Source: a virus. From it: a stretch of DNA of 23,938 bases. Positions 12,432 through 20,314 of this stretch are shown here, piece after piece. The position numbers were made by a program, and so were the translations under genes. The stretch spans positions 1-23,938 of the IMG/VR virus record IMGVR_UViG_3300047317_000532; one strand, 5' to 3'. Below the pieces are notes generated by a model. The model made no database searches. It saw only the letters and a program-made list of their open reading frames with translations, and had not been told where the DNA came from. Position 1 is the first letter of the stretch; each line of letters starts with the position of its first letter.

Positions 12432-14470
12432 CAGGTCACCGCCATTCCGACCTTGGTGGCCGTGCTGAGTGCTGCGTTGGTGGTCGTGAGCACCTGTGTT
12501 CCGTTTCGATAGACCGTGATGTTGCTTCCGGAGAAGGCGGCGGTGATGCGATCACCGTCGGCGAAGGGCTGCCCGTAGGGGAACGTCCCGGTGACAGCGC
12601 CGGATTGCACCAGGTGGAGGGCTGTCCTACCGGCCCTCCAGTAGTTGCTGGAGTCCTGAAGCCGGAAGACGACGCCCTGCTTGAGGCTGTTGCCGGGGTT
12701 GGTCAGGAACGTCGCCGACACCGTGCCGTCTGCGTGGCCGGGGATGGTGGCGATGGACGCCGTGGTGCCGATCGGGTATGCCGATCCTTGCGCGTAGTCG
12801 CTGGAGGTCCACTGCCCCAGCGTTTCGGTCCACGTTGCCGCGCCCATGTCGGTGTTGCGGGTGGTCCAGTCCGACCAGCCCTGGGTGAAGGAGTCCAGGA
12901 TGTTGAAGGCTGGCACCGCATCGGAGTACAGGGCAGTGATCAGGGCGCCGTGGTTGTCGTAGTACTCCACGAACGGGTACACGGCCACCTGCTGGCCGGA
13001 GTAGGCCTGCGTGTAGCCGGACAGGCACATCTGCACGCGCTCGTCGTACCCGACGGGGGCCCAGGAGGAGCTTCCTCCGGACGCGCCGCCACCGTAGAGA
13101 CCGTCTCCGTATCCACCGCCTCCGTAGACGCTGTCCACCGGCGACGCCGGGGGTTCTCCGAGGCTTGCTACGAGCGCCTGGTAGGCCCGGCCCTGGTAGA
13201 CCACCAGTTCTCCGGGCTGGTAGAAGGTGCCGTAGTCCCACGCCTGGTACGCGTAGGGCAGCGGGATTCCCCACAGCACGGGCTGCTGCGGGTCCATCGA
13301 CGACTGTCCGGCGATCCTGGCCACCGAGCGCACGGCCATCGTCGCAGTCGTCCCGCCGGAGTTGGTGTTGCGCACCCACAGGGCGTTCCCGGCTTTGTCG
13401 TCGGGGTTGGTCGGGTTCTGCACGCCGATGCCGACCAGGACGCCACCGGTGCCCGGGGTGACTCCGGCGGTGAAGGAGATCTCCTCCCACCCCGCGATGT
13501 TCCCGTTGGCGTTGACCAAGGTGCTGTCGGTGCCGTAGACCACAGAGGTCCAGTAGGCGTTGCTGCTGGTGGTGCCGGTAGGAGCCTGGCTCGGCCCGTA
13601 CGCGCCGCTGGATCCCGCCTGGTACAGGTAGGAGCCGAACTCCACGCGCTCCCCGGCGGCGTAGTTCACGTCGCCGTCCCACTGGGGGTAGCTGGGGTGG
13701 TCGAAGTCCGCCTGGTCGTCGGAGAGCATCAGGTTGCTGCCGGGCAGCAGCTCGACGTCGTAGCCAGTGGTTTCGGAGATGACGCTGCGGATCTGTTCCA
13801 GCGTTCCCCGCTGCCGTCCCAGTGTGGCGGCGTCGCGTACTCGCTGGCGGAACAGGTAGGCCGGAGCCGATGCCTCGTACTGGATCCCGAACTGGGTGGC
13901 CAGCTCGGAGATGTTGTCGTAGTGCGTGCGCATCGCGTCGTTGGTGTAGCGGTTCGCATCGTAGTAGCTCTTCACGATGTCGAAGCCGAAGCCGAAGATC
14001 GAGAGGAACGACGCCAGGTCGGGGTTGATCGTGTTGGTGTCGTCGGTGAGGTTGTTGCCGGGAGTGACGGTGACCTTGTAGTAGTCCGGGACCAGGGAGT
14101 AGAGCAGGTCGCTGTAGCCGTTGTTCTTCGGCATCAGGGTCGAGACGGTTCCCGCGCGGCTCCACTGGCCGGAGGCACTGATGAAGATCGTGTAGTACAG
14201 CCAGTGCCCGCCGACCACGCTCTGGTCCACGAACGAGGTGCCGGTGTGCGTCTGGTCGAGCAGGATCTCCCCGTCGTTCTCGTTGACCGACCATCCGTAG
14301 CGGTTTCGGATCAGCCGCAGGGTGTCCCAGGATCCTGCCGGGGCCTTCCAGTCCAGCAGCACGGTGGAGTAGTCCACGGGCGTGGCTGTGAAAGGGCTGA
14401 CGTCGAACTCGGGGTGTACGTCGGCCCCGTAGGTCGACAGCCCGTAGAGGGACGTGCCGTAGGTTGCCAT
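12431..14470 (-). CDS. Tail protein I-like baseplate protein with glycan-binding modules
   Basis: A 679-residue modular protein. Residues 25-115 resemble a fibronectin III domain. Residues about 120-250 (SLVPDYYKV, ASFLSIFGFGFDIVKSYYDA, LATQFGIQY, GTLEQIRSVISETTGYDVEL) match the P2 gpI-like tail proteins that join fibres to the baseplate, following gpJ in gene order as here. Two CBM5/12-like modules follow (about 260-310 and 408-445, the second with AWDYGTFYQPGELVVYQG), then a Gly/Tyr linker. The C-terminus, 527-679, looks like a LamG-type lectin sandwich (GVVFRLQDSSNYWRAG, DRITAAFSGSNITVYRNG). It probably positions and provides contact with host surface glycans. The ATG is at 14468-14470. 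Confidence 0.75.
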   Translation of the reverse strand: MATYGTSLYGLSTYGADVHPEFDVSPFTATPVDYSTVLLDWKAPAGSWDTLRLIRNRYGWSVNENDGEILLDQTHTGTSFVDQSVVGGHWLYYTIFISASGQWSRAGTVSTLMPKNNGYSDLLYSLVPDYYKVTVTPGNNLTDDTNTINPDLASFLSIFGFGFDIVKSYYDANRYTNDAMRTHYDNISELATQFGIQYEASAPAYLFRQRVRDAATLGRQRGTLEQIRSVISETTGYDVELLPGSNLMLSDDQADFDHPSYPQWDGDVNYAAGERVEFGSYLYQAGSSGAYGPSQAPTGTTSSNAYWTSVVYGTDSTLVNANGNIAGWEEISFTAGVTPGTGGVLVGIGVQNPTNPDDKAGNALWVRNTNSGGTTATMAVRSVARIAGQSSMDPQQPVLWGIPLPYAYQAWDYGTFYQPGELVVYQGRAYQALVASLGEPPASPVDSVYGGGGYGDGLYGGGASGGSSSWAPVGYDERVQMCLSGYTQAYSGQQVAVYPFVEYYDNHGALITALYSDAVPAFNILDSFTQGWSDWTTRNTDMGAATWTETLGQWTSSDYAQGSAYPIGTTASIATIPGHADGTVSATFLTNPGNSLKQGVVFRLQDSSNYWRAGRTALHLVQSGAVTGTFPYGQPFADGDRITAAFSGSNITVYRNGTQVLTTTNAALSTATKVGMAVT

Positions 14471-14483
14471 GTCAGATCAGCCC

Positions 14484-15155
14484 TTACAGCCCGATGATGC
14501 GGTTGCCACGGGGCTGCTCCCGGAGCATGGCGGCGCTCAGGTGCAGGTCGGACACCGAGAGGGTCTTGTTCAGCAGCGGGTGGTAGATCCGAAGGTCGAT
14601 GTTCTTACCGGTGGTTACCCAGCCCTGCCAGCCGATGTGCATGTGGGAGTTGCCGTCCGAGATCGGCGGGAGGTCCTGCGTCATGACGTCCGAGCCGCCG
14701 ACGTTGATGGACAGCATGCGGTCCGATCCGGTGGCGTTGGCGCCGGTGGCGTTGGTCCACACGCAACGGGCGAAGACCACCCACCAGCCGGAGCGGTTGG
14801 TGGTGATGCTGTGTCCGTTGAACAGTCCCTCGGGGTCGTAGAAGTTGCCTGGTGAAGGCCAGGAGATGGTCTTCATCGGGACCCCCGCCGCAGCCTTGTA
14901 GCTGTCCGAGGTCTTGGACAGGTAGACCACGGGCATCCCGTCGCCGCGCTGCACGGAGTCCAGCCGGTCGGCCACCGACGCCCACGTGTTGACCTTCATG
15001 GTCAGGCTGGTGTCCTGGTGGGGGTTGAGCCCCAGCGTCTGCTGTACGGCCCGGACCTCGTCCTGGAGGTTGTTGACATGCGACGCGTCGATGTCCTCCA
15101 CGAGGTTCTTGTGGACAGTGAAGGACTTGTACTGCTTGGGGTAGACGGCGGCCAT
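14484..15155 (-). CDS. Small tail fibre protein with C1q/TNF-like head
   Basis: A 223-residue protein. Residues 18-45 form a short helix likely to trimerise (LVEDIDASHVNNLQDEVRAV). From about 95 a beta-rich domain reads HSITTNRSGWWVVFARCVWT, then DRMLSINVGG, SHMHIGWQGWVTTGKNIDLRIYH, the jelly-roll pattern of C1q/TNF-like knobs found at fibre tips. It lies between gpJ- and gpI-like genes, so it is probably a baseplate-attached fibre or a decoration. The ATG at 15153-15155 has GGAGGG eight bases upstream and shares a base with the gpJ stop (TGATG). The head assignment is by pattern only. Confidence 0.65.
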   Translation of the reverse strand: MAAVYPKQYKSFTVHKNLVEDIDASHVNNLQDEVRAVQQTLGLNPHQDTSLTMKVNTWASVADRLDSVQRGDGMPVVYLSKTSDSYKAAAGVPMKTISWPSPGNFYDPEGLFNGHSITTNRSGWWVVFARCVWTNATGANATGSDRMLSINVGGSDVMTQDLPPISDGNSHMHIGWQGWVTTGKNIDLRIYHPLLNKTLSVSDLHLSAAMLREQPRGNRIIGL

Positions 15156-16633
15156 CAGCCGATCCCTCCGGTCATGGTGATGTTGGTGATGTCTCCGACC
15201 TTCGGGATCTCCCAGGCGCGGAAAACGACGTCAGCGGTGCCTGTCTGCGCGGCGTCCGCTCGGGCGACCATGGGGATGTCCACGTAGCGCACGCCGTCCA
15301 CGGCGAGCAGGGTCTTGTAGAAGTCGGACAAGGTCAGACGCATGCCGAAGTCGACGCTGGAGAAGCCGAGCATGTTCTTCAGCGACTGCTGGACGTCGTA
15401 GAGCACGGACGCACGCGAGTACCTGGGCCAGCATTCGATGGTGACCGGGGTACCGCTCTTGCCAACGTTCACGGCGACCACCGAAGGACCTGCGACGGTG
15501 ACGGTCACGCCTGCCAGAGCCTTGGCCTGGAGAGTGCTCAGCACGGTGTTCAGCACGTTGGTGCTGGGCTGTCCTCCGTCGGCTCCGATGACGTACACGG
15601 TGACGGAGGTGTAGGTGGCGGCGACCGCGTTGGCCCGAACGATGCCCGGAACGGTCAGTGCCAGGTCGGAGAAGTCGTTGAGGGTGACGCATCGGTCCTG
15701 GGTGCGGAAGATGCGCGGCGCGTTCGAACGGATCTGGTCGTTGGTCTCGGGATCCGCACCGCCCGTCATGGCGGAGGAGATCGCGCTGCCGTCGGTGTCC
15801 TGGGCAACGGTCACGCCGGGCAGGTTCGCGCTGGCGATGGCGTTGACGACACCGGCGTTGACGTTGCCGACGGTACCGCCGCCGACCCGGTAGGTCGCGT
15901 AGACGGTCAGTTGGTTGGTGGGGATGGCCCCGTTGACGTTGTCGCCGAAACGGATCCAGGTCGCACCGGAGTCGTCGAGGTAGGTGGTGAAGACTCTGTC
16001 CTCGGGCTCGGCGTCCACCAGGTAGGTGATGTACGTCCACTCGGTGAGGGAATCGACGTCGTCCACGAAGACCTGCACGGTCCCGCTGATGACGGGCACG
16101 TCGGGCAGCCGGAACTCCTGCACCGGCAGACCGGTCGAGGTTCCGACGTTGACCTGGGTGCGCGTGACGCCCTGGGTGATCGACACCGTGGCGGTGCCCC
16201 CGTTGAGCGGGACGGTCACGTCGGTGTCGGTCTCGTAGGTGACCGGGCTGTCGATGCTGTCGAGGTACTCGGTGACCACCTGCGTGCCTGCGGGCACCAC
16301 GACGGCGGGGCCGGGGTTGGACGTCTGGAAGGTCACCGTGCCGGTAGCGGGCACCCCGTTGCTGGGCCGGTAGCCGAGAAGGTCGGCGATCTGCAGCAAA
16401 GACAGGCGCTGCGTGGCGGTCGGCAGGAACGACTCCTGCTGGAGGCGGTCGCCGTAGTAGGACAGGTTGTCGCCGAGGTAGGAGAACAACTCCACCATGA
16501 GCACACCGAAGTCACCCTCGGAGGAGGGGACCCACTGGGGGTAGGCGCGCGAGGCGAAGTCCAGCAGCGAGGCTTTGAAGCCTTCGTAGTCCCTGCTGGT
16601 GTAGTCGATGGCCGGTGGGGTGGGGGTACTCAT
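15155..16633 (-). CDS. Baseplate J-like wedge protein
   Basis: A 492-residue homologue of P2 gpJ / T4 gp6-type baseplate wedge proteins. The N-terminal IDYTSRDYEGFKASLLDFA and GDFGVLMVELFSYLGDNLSYY with QQESFLPTATQR are characteristic, as are the central VPAGTQV strand and the later NDQIRSNAPRIFRTQDRCVTLNDF and VVAVNVGKSGTPV segments. Such proteins form the ring that transmits the contraction trigger. The ATG at 16631-16633 overlaps the gp25-like stop by four bases (ATGA), and GAGG lies upstream. Length is in the normal range for the family. Confidence 0.92.
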   Translation of the reverse strand: MSTPTPPAIDYTSRDYEGFKASLLDFASRAYPQWVPSSEGDFGVLMVELFSYLGDNLSYYGDRLQQESFLPTATQRLSLLQIADLLGYRPSNGVPATGTVTFQTSNPGPAVVVPAGTQVVTEYLDSIDSPVTYETDTDVTVPLNGGTATVSITQGVTRTQVNVGTSTGLPVQEFRLPDVPVISGTVQVFVDDVDSLTEWTYITYLVDAEPEDRVFTTYLDDSGATWIRFGDNVNGAIPTNQLTVYATYRVGGGTVGNVNAGVVNAIASANLPGVTVAQDTDGSAISSAMTGGADPETNDQIRSNAPRIFRTQDRCVTLNDFSDLALTVPGIVRANAVAATYTSVTVYVIGADGGQPSTNVLNTVLSTLQAKALAGVTVTVAGPSVVAVNVGKSGTPVTIECWPRYSRASVLYDVQQSLKNMLGFSSVDFGMRLTLSDFYKTLLAVDGVRYVDIPMVARADAAQTGTADVVFRAWEIPKVGDITNITMTGGIG

Positions 16634-17049
16634 CCGCTGATGACCTCACTTACGGTGCCGCCGACGCTGACCACGGCGGTGTTGGTCTTGAGCGCCAGGC
16701 TGGACGGGGACACGCCCGCCTCACGGCGCACGTAGTCGACCTCGATGCGCGCGAGGGACATCTGCGAGGCGTCCGGAATGGGTGTGGCCTTCTGCAGGAC
16801 GACACCGGGCTCGTACGTGGTGAACGCGGCTGTCACGGCGCGGCTGATCTCCTGAGCGACGAAGGACGCGTCAGGGTCGAAGAGCAGATCCGCCACGGGG
16901 ACTCCGTAGTCCGGCAGCATGACCCTCTCCCCCGGCTGCGTGCCGACGAGAGCGTTCACATGCTGCGCGATCTGCCTGTCCGGATTCGACTCGACGGAAA
17001 TCGTCCCGTCGGACGCTAGACGAAAGGGAATGGCTATCTCGGTAGGCAT
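16630..17049 (-). CDS. gp25-like baseplate wedge protein
   Basis: A 139-residue protein of the T4 gp25 / P2 gpW family, which clamps the sheath to the baseplate. It shows a basic-polar N-terminus, NPDRQIAQHVNALVGTQPGERVMLPDYGVPV (the family's signature of a helix, then GER and a PDYG turn), LFDP and a strand-rich end. The ATG at 17047-17049 follows GGGAG by nine bases. The start codon region and the untranslated leader are complementary (see the inverted repeat), which could control translation. It is followed directly by gpJ with a four-base overlap, the standard gene order. Confidence 0.88.
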   Translation of the reverse strand: MPTEIAIPFRLASDGTISVESNPDRQIAQHVNALVGTQPGERVMLPDYGVPVADLLFDPDASFVAQEISRAVTAAFTTYEPGVVLQKATPIPDASQMSLARIEVDYVRREAGVSPSSLALKTNTAVVSVGGTVSEVISG

Positions 17050-17098
17050 GCTTGCATTCTCCCAGGCGGGTTCTGCCTGCTGTTAACACCTACCGAGA
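17037..17098. promoter_or_regulatory. Inverted repeat bracketing the gp25-like start
   Basis: TCTCGGTAGG at 17037-17046 is the exact complement of CCTACCGAGA at 17089-17098. In the minus-strand mRNA the leader arm would pair with codons 2-4 of the gp25-like gene, enclosing its ribosome site; a smaller CAGGC/GCCTG hairpin lies within. The 62-base gap between spike and gp25-like genes holds no gene. A role in translation or mRNA processing is inferred. Confidence 0.5.
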
Positions 17099-17111
17099 CA
17101 GCCGTGGCGCA

Positions 17112-18908
17112 TCAGATGATGTTACCGATGGGCACCTTTGCGTTGATCAGGTACTCGGTTCCGGCCGCAACACTCAGTCCGGTTGCGGTGATGATGTTCA
17201 GGTTTCCTGCGGCGGAGATCTGGGCGAACGCCATGGTGATGGCGCCTGCGGAGGTCCTCTGCTGAACGAGTACGGGCTGCTGGGTGGCCGGATGCCAATT
17301 CGTTTCGGCGATGTTGAACACCGTGAGGCCCGGAGCGGTAGACCCCGCCTTGAAGGCGCCCAGCAGCCAGAGGTTGTCCTCCGCGTCGATGCGGTACCGG
17401 AGAGTTCCCCAGTTCGTGGATCCGTTGAAAGTAGTACTGCCCGACCAGTTGGTGTTGTACGACGGGACTTCCCATGACACCCCAGTGGCGGAGATGTAGT
17501 AGGTGGTCCCGATAACGCCTAGGACTTCGACATTCTTGTGGCTGGTGACCTGACCATTGCGAATGTCGACCAGCAGTTCATTGGTCTCGTTCTCCACGAA
17601 CTGAACCGACGCGGGATTCGATCCGTCCTTTGGCTGCGAATTCAACTGCATACGAAGGCTGCCGTTGGCGGTGTTTACCGTGGGTCCCTGCACCTGCAGT
17701 GCCAGGGATTCCGTGGTAGTTCCTGCGTTGATGATTCCCGCAACCACCTTGCTCGGCAGGCTTTCGGTGGTGGCATTCGATGGAAAGGAGAGGGCGCCAG
17801 CGGCTCCGGCAGAGGACGACAACTTCACCTGGACGTTGGGGGCGGTACCGACCAGCACCGTTCCACCGTTGATCTGACCGCCGTTGACCGTGACGCCGGT
17901 GATCGTCTTGCCGTTGATGGCGTTGGCGTCGAGCAGTTCCGCCGTGATCGACCCGGCCGCGATCTGGTTGGTCGTCACCGAGTTCGTGGCGAGATCCCCG
18001 GTACCCGCCTGTTTGGGGGTGTCGGAGTGCGACCCGGACGGCGCGGATGCGATACCGACCTTGGAGTAGGCCACCAACCGGTAGTTGTAGGCGTTGGCGT
18101 AGTTCTGCACCGAGTCGTACAGGAAGTCCGGGCCGGGCAGGGTGCCGACGACGACGGGGTTGGGGAACGCCGCGTTGGTGTCTCGCTGCACCTGCACGTG
18201 GGAGAAGATCACCGGCATGGGGCTGCCGGTGCTGTCCAGGCCGTCCCAGGACACACGAAGGCCTCCGAGCACTCCGAGCACCGTCGGGGTGGAGGGGACC
18301 GGCGGAGGGGTCGTGGAGGACGCGGTGGTGATGTCCGTGGAGGACCACAGGGAGGCGTTGCCGGAGTTGTCGATCGCCTGGACGCGGACGAAGAAGTCCA
18401 CGCCGGTATGAAGTCCGTCGAGGACGACGCGCGTGTCGGAGGTGACCTGGCCGCCGGACCAGTTGGCGTTGTCGTAGGAGGTCTGCAGCACGTAGTGCGA
18501 CAGGTCGACGAGGGTGGTGCCGTCCTGGTTCTCCGTCGGCGCGGTCCACGTCGCTGTCACCTGCGCCAGGGTGGTCCCCTCGGCGGTGACGTACTGCACG
18601 GTGGATAGCGCGAGCGCGGTCGGCTGCTTGGGTGGCATGCCATCGGCGATTCCTGCCACCTCGTCCTGCACCGCCTTGATCCCCAGAGGGGAGTACACCG
18701 GCTGGGTCACATCTCCCCCGGAGAACTGCACCCACACGCGCTGCCCCTGCGGGGGGACGGTGTTGGTCGGGGATGCGGGAACCGCCCACGCGCTTTCCGC
18801 GCCGCCCAGGATCTGGGGTATGAGCAGGGTGACCCTGGCTTCCTTGAGTGGGTCCACGTTGTTGGCAACCGTGCCTGGGTACATCCCCAGGATCTGGTCA
18901 GACGACAT
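17112..18908 (-). CDS. Baseplate spike (gpV/gp5-like OB fold) fused to FN3 and fibre segments
   Basis: A 598-residue fusion. Residues 8-73 are an OB fold of the baseplate assembly protein V / T4 gp5 N-terminal type (GMYPGTVANNVDP, ARVTLLIPQILG, PPQGQRVWVQFSGGD, VYSPLG). Residues 95-197 and 203-305 are two fibronectin III domains. Then a Gly/Asn/Thr-rich segment (SVTTNQIAAGSITAELLDAN, GKTITGVTVNGGQINGG) of the type that opens beta-helical fibres, and a C-terminal beta-rich region. Spike proteins plug the central hub and pierce the envelope. The ATG at 18906-18908 has GGAGG seven bases upstream and overlaps the hub gene by 11 bases. One GTATGAAG copy lies in the first FN3 domain. Confidence 0.82.
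   Translation of the reverse strand: MSSDQILGMYPGTVANNVDPLKEARVTLLIPQILGGAESAWAVPASPTNTVPPQGQRVWVQFSGGDVTQPVYSPLGIKAVQDEVAGIADGMPPKQPTALALSTVQYVTAEGTTLAQVTATWTAPTENQDGTTLVDLSHYVLQTSYDNANWSGGQVTSDTRVVLDGLHTGVDFFVRVQAIDNSGNASLWSSTDITTASSTTPPPVPSTPTVLGVLGGLRVSWDGLDSTGSPMPVIFSHVQVQRDTNAAFPNPVVVGTLPGPDFLYDSVQNYANAYNYRLVAYSKVGIASAPSGSHSDTPKQAGTGDLATNSVTTNQIAAGSITAELLDANAINGKTITGVTVNGGQINGGTVLVGTAPNVQVKLSSSAGAAGALSFPSNATTESLPSKVVAGIINAGTTTESLALQVQGPTVNTANGSLRMQLNSQPKDGSNPASVQFVENETNELLVDIRNGQVTSHKNVEVLGVIGTTYYISATGVSWEVPSYNTNWSGSTTFNGSTNWGTLRYRIDAEDNLWLLGAFKAGSTAPGLTVFNIAETNWHPATQQPVLVQQRTSAGAITMAFAQISAAGNLNIITATGLSVAAGTEYLINAKVPIGNII
18406..18413 (-). repeat. GTATGAAG element, copy 8
   Basis: Inside the spike gene's first FN3 domain, read CTT CAT AC(C) as Leu-His-Thr (context DGLHTGVDF, residues 166-168). 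It is the only copy in the structural genes upstream of the holins. Confidence 0.75.
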
Positions 18909-20049
18909 TGATGTCCTCCAGAATGCTGCTCTCCCAGAATTGCTTATTGCGAAGAACTGCCGGGACAGCATTGAATTTGAAACGCTTGTTCGCGTCACTC
19001 TTAAAGGTTACGGTGTAGGGCTGGTCCCTTTCTGCATCCACGGTGGAGGTGAATAGCAGCCCCGAATTTGAGGTGGACCGGTTGATTACGTGCTTCGTTC
19101 CGGTGACCATCCACCTTCCCGAGCGGTCGGAGGCAACGGCCGTTCCGCCAATACCGATGAGCGTTCCCGGGGCAACCGCTGCCGTACCGTACAAAGAGGC
19201 CTGCATCGTGATCCATCCACGCGAGGCGAGAGTGCGCGCTTCGGTTATGGCCTTTGCGTCCGCGTAGTTGTTAACCGACCTGGCCGTGTTGATGGTGTTG
19301 AGGAACGTCGAGGTTCCCGCGTCGGCGCTCGCGGATGCTTTGATGACCTGACCGGTCTTGGCGTCCAGTCCCGATAGGGACGAGGTTCCTGTCGTCCCAT
19401 TCGCACGGGGAACCATGGTTCCTGTGAGAATCGACATGTCCCGCAGGGTGTCAAAGACTCCTGGAGTCTGGTTCTTGGAGAACACAGGAATGTCCTGGGA
19501 GCGCTGTCCCAGAAGAAGGATTCTCGGGTCGAGAAAGTAAAGGGTCGCTCCTTCGACCCAGAATCGGAATCCCGTTTCGTCGGCGAGGTCCTGCACGAGT
19601 TTGAAGTCCGACACGCCCGCCTGCGCCCAGTACGTCAGCCTCCGTGCGCTCGGGGAGATGACGGTGCGCAGGCCGTTCTCCCGGGCCACCTGGCGCACGA
19701 TCGCGGTCGGCGAGGTGCTCTTCCACGAGCGGCTGCGCTGGGTGTTCATCGGCAGCGTGGTCCCGATGCAGACGTAGCGGGTGAGCACGTTGTTGCTTCC
19801 GGAGGACGCCAGCGCGCTGGAGTGGTGGACGTACCCGTACCAGCGCGCGGTGTCCTGGGGAGCGCGTCCGTAGTCCAGCACCACGGGCGTCAGCTCCGCG
19901 TAGGCGGCCTTCTTGGTGGGGGCGGTGGTTACGTCCAGGAGGGCCATGGAGTGCACACCGAAGGCCTCTCGCACTTCCACGCGCGAGAGGTATGCGGAGA
20001 CGTTGCTCCCGCCCATGGACAGGGTCGTGAAGGGGGTCTGTTCAGACAC
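18898..20049 (-). CDS. Baseplate hub protein, gpD/gp27-like
   Basis: A 383-residue protein of the late control protein D / T4 gp27 type, forming the trimeric hub to which the spike attaches. Recognisable features are the N-terminal strand region (VSAYLSRVEVREAFGVHSMALLDV), WYGYVHH, a YVCIGTTLPMN segment, then SPTAIVRQVARENGLRTVI, DFKLVQDLADETGFRFWVEG and LYFLDPR, which together are typical of the gpD swapped domain. The GTG at 20047-20049 has AGGA six bases upstream and overlaps the LysM gene by eight bases. The C-terminal third uses more A/T in third positions than the N-terminal part, hinting at mosaic ancestry. Confidence 0.85.
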   Translation of the reverse strand: MSEQTPFTTLSMGGSNVSAYLSRVEVREAFGVHSMALLDVTTAPTKKAAYAELTPVVLDYGRAPQDTARWYGYVHHSSALASSGSNNVLTRYVCIGTTLPMNTQRSRSWKSTSPTAIVRQVARENGLRTVISPSARRLTYWAQAGVSDFKLVQDLADETGFRFWVEGATLYFLDPRILLLGQRSQDIPVFSKNQTPGVFDTLRDMSILTGTMVPRANGTTGTSSLSGLDAKTGQVIKASASADAGTSTFLNTINTARSVNNYADAKAITEARTLASRGWITMQASLYGTAAVAPGTLIGIGGTAVASDRSGRWMVTGTKHVINRSTSNSGLLFTSTVDAERDQPYTVTFKSDANKRFKFNAVPAVLRNKQFWESSILEDINVV

Positions 20050-20314
20050 TGGGGATCCTGATGATCTGGCCGGGGGTCAGGACCTCCCACGACAGGACCT
20101 CCGGGTTGGCGTCGGCGATCTCCCACCACAGCCGGGCATCGCCGTAGTACTGCTGCGCGAGCAGGTCGATGCGGTCGGCGGACGTCAACTGGTGGTAGGT
20201 GAAGCGGAAGGCCCACTCGCGCTGCTGGGACGGCACGACGGTCAAGTTGGTGCCGCGCCCGGAGGCGATGAGGTTCAGCGAGGACTGCGCGTACCGCGAG
20301 TTGCTGGTGATCAT
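20042..20314 (-). CDS. LysM-domain tail protein (gpX-like)
   Basis: A 90-residue protein whose C-terminal half is a LysM domain: DRIDLLAQQYYGDARLWWEIADANPEVL and ending TPGQIIRIPSV, the classic D-x-(I/L)-x-x-(I/L)-A-x-x-x-Y-G-D ... N ... L-x-(P/V)-G-x-x-(I/L)-x-(I/V)-P. In contractile systems small LysM proteins (P2 gpX, the LysM part of Afp7) sit at the tube end near the hub. The ATG at 20312-20314 overlaps the preceding gene by four bases (ATGA), with AAAGGG upstream. It is a structural LysM protein, not a lysin. Confidence 0.85.
   Translation of the reverse strand: MITSNSRYAQSSLNLIASGRGTNLTVVPSQQREWAFRFTYHQLTSADRIDLLAQQYYGDARLWWEIADANPEVLSWEVLTPGQIIRIPSV

Noticed and set aside
12422-14497. 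Long plus-strand open frame of 691 codons
   Set aside because: It lies opposite the gpI-like gene, whose domains and ribosome logic are clear. Frames opposite GC-rich genes stay open by third-position bias; the product is Val/Gly/Arg-rich with no family pattern.
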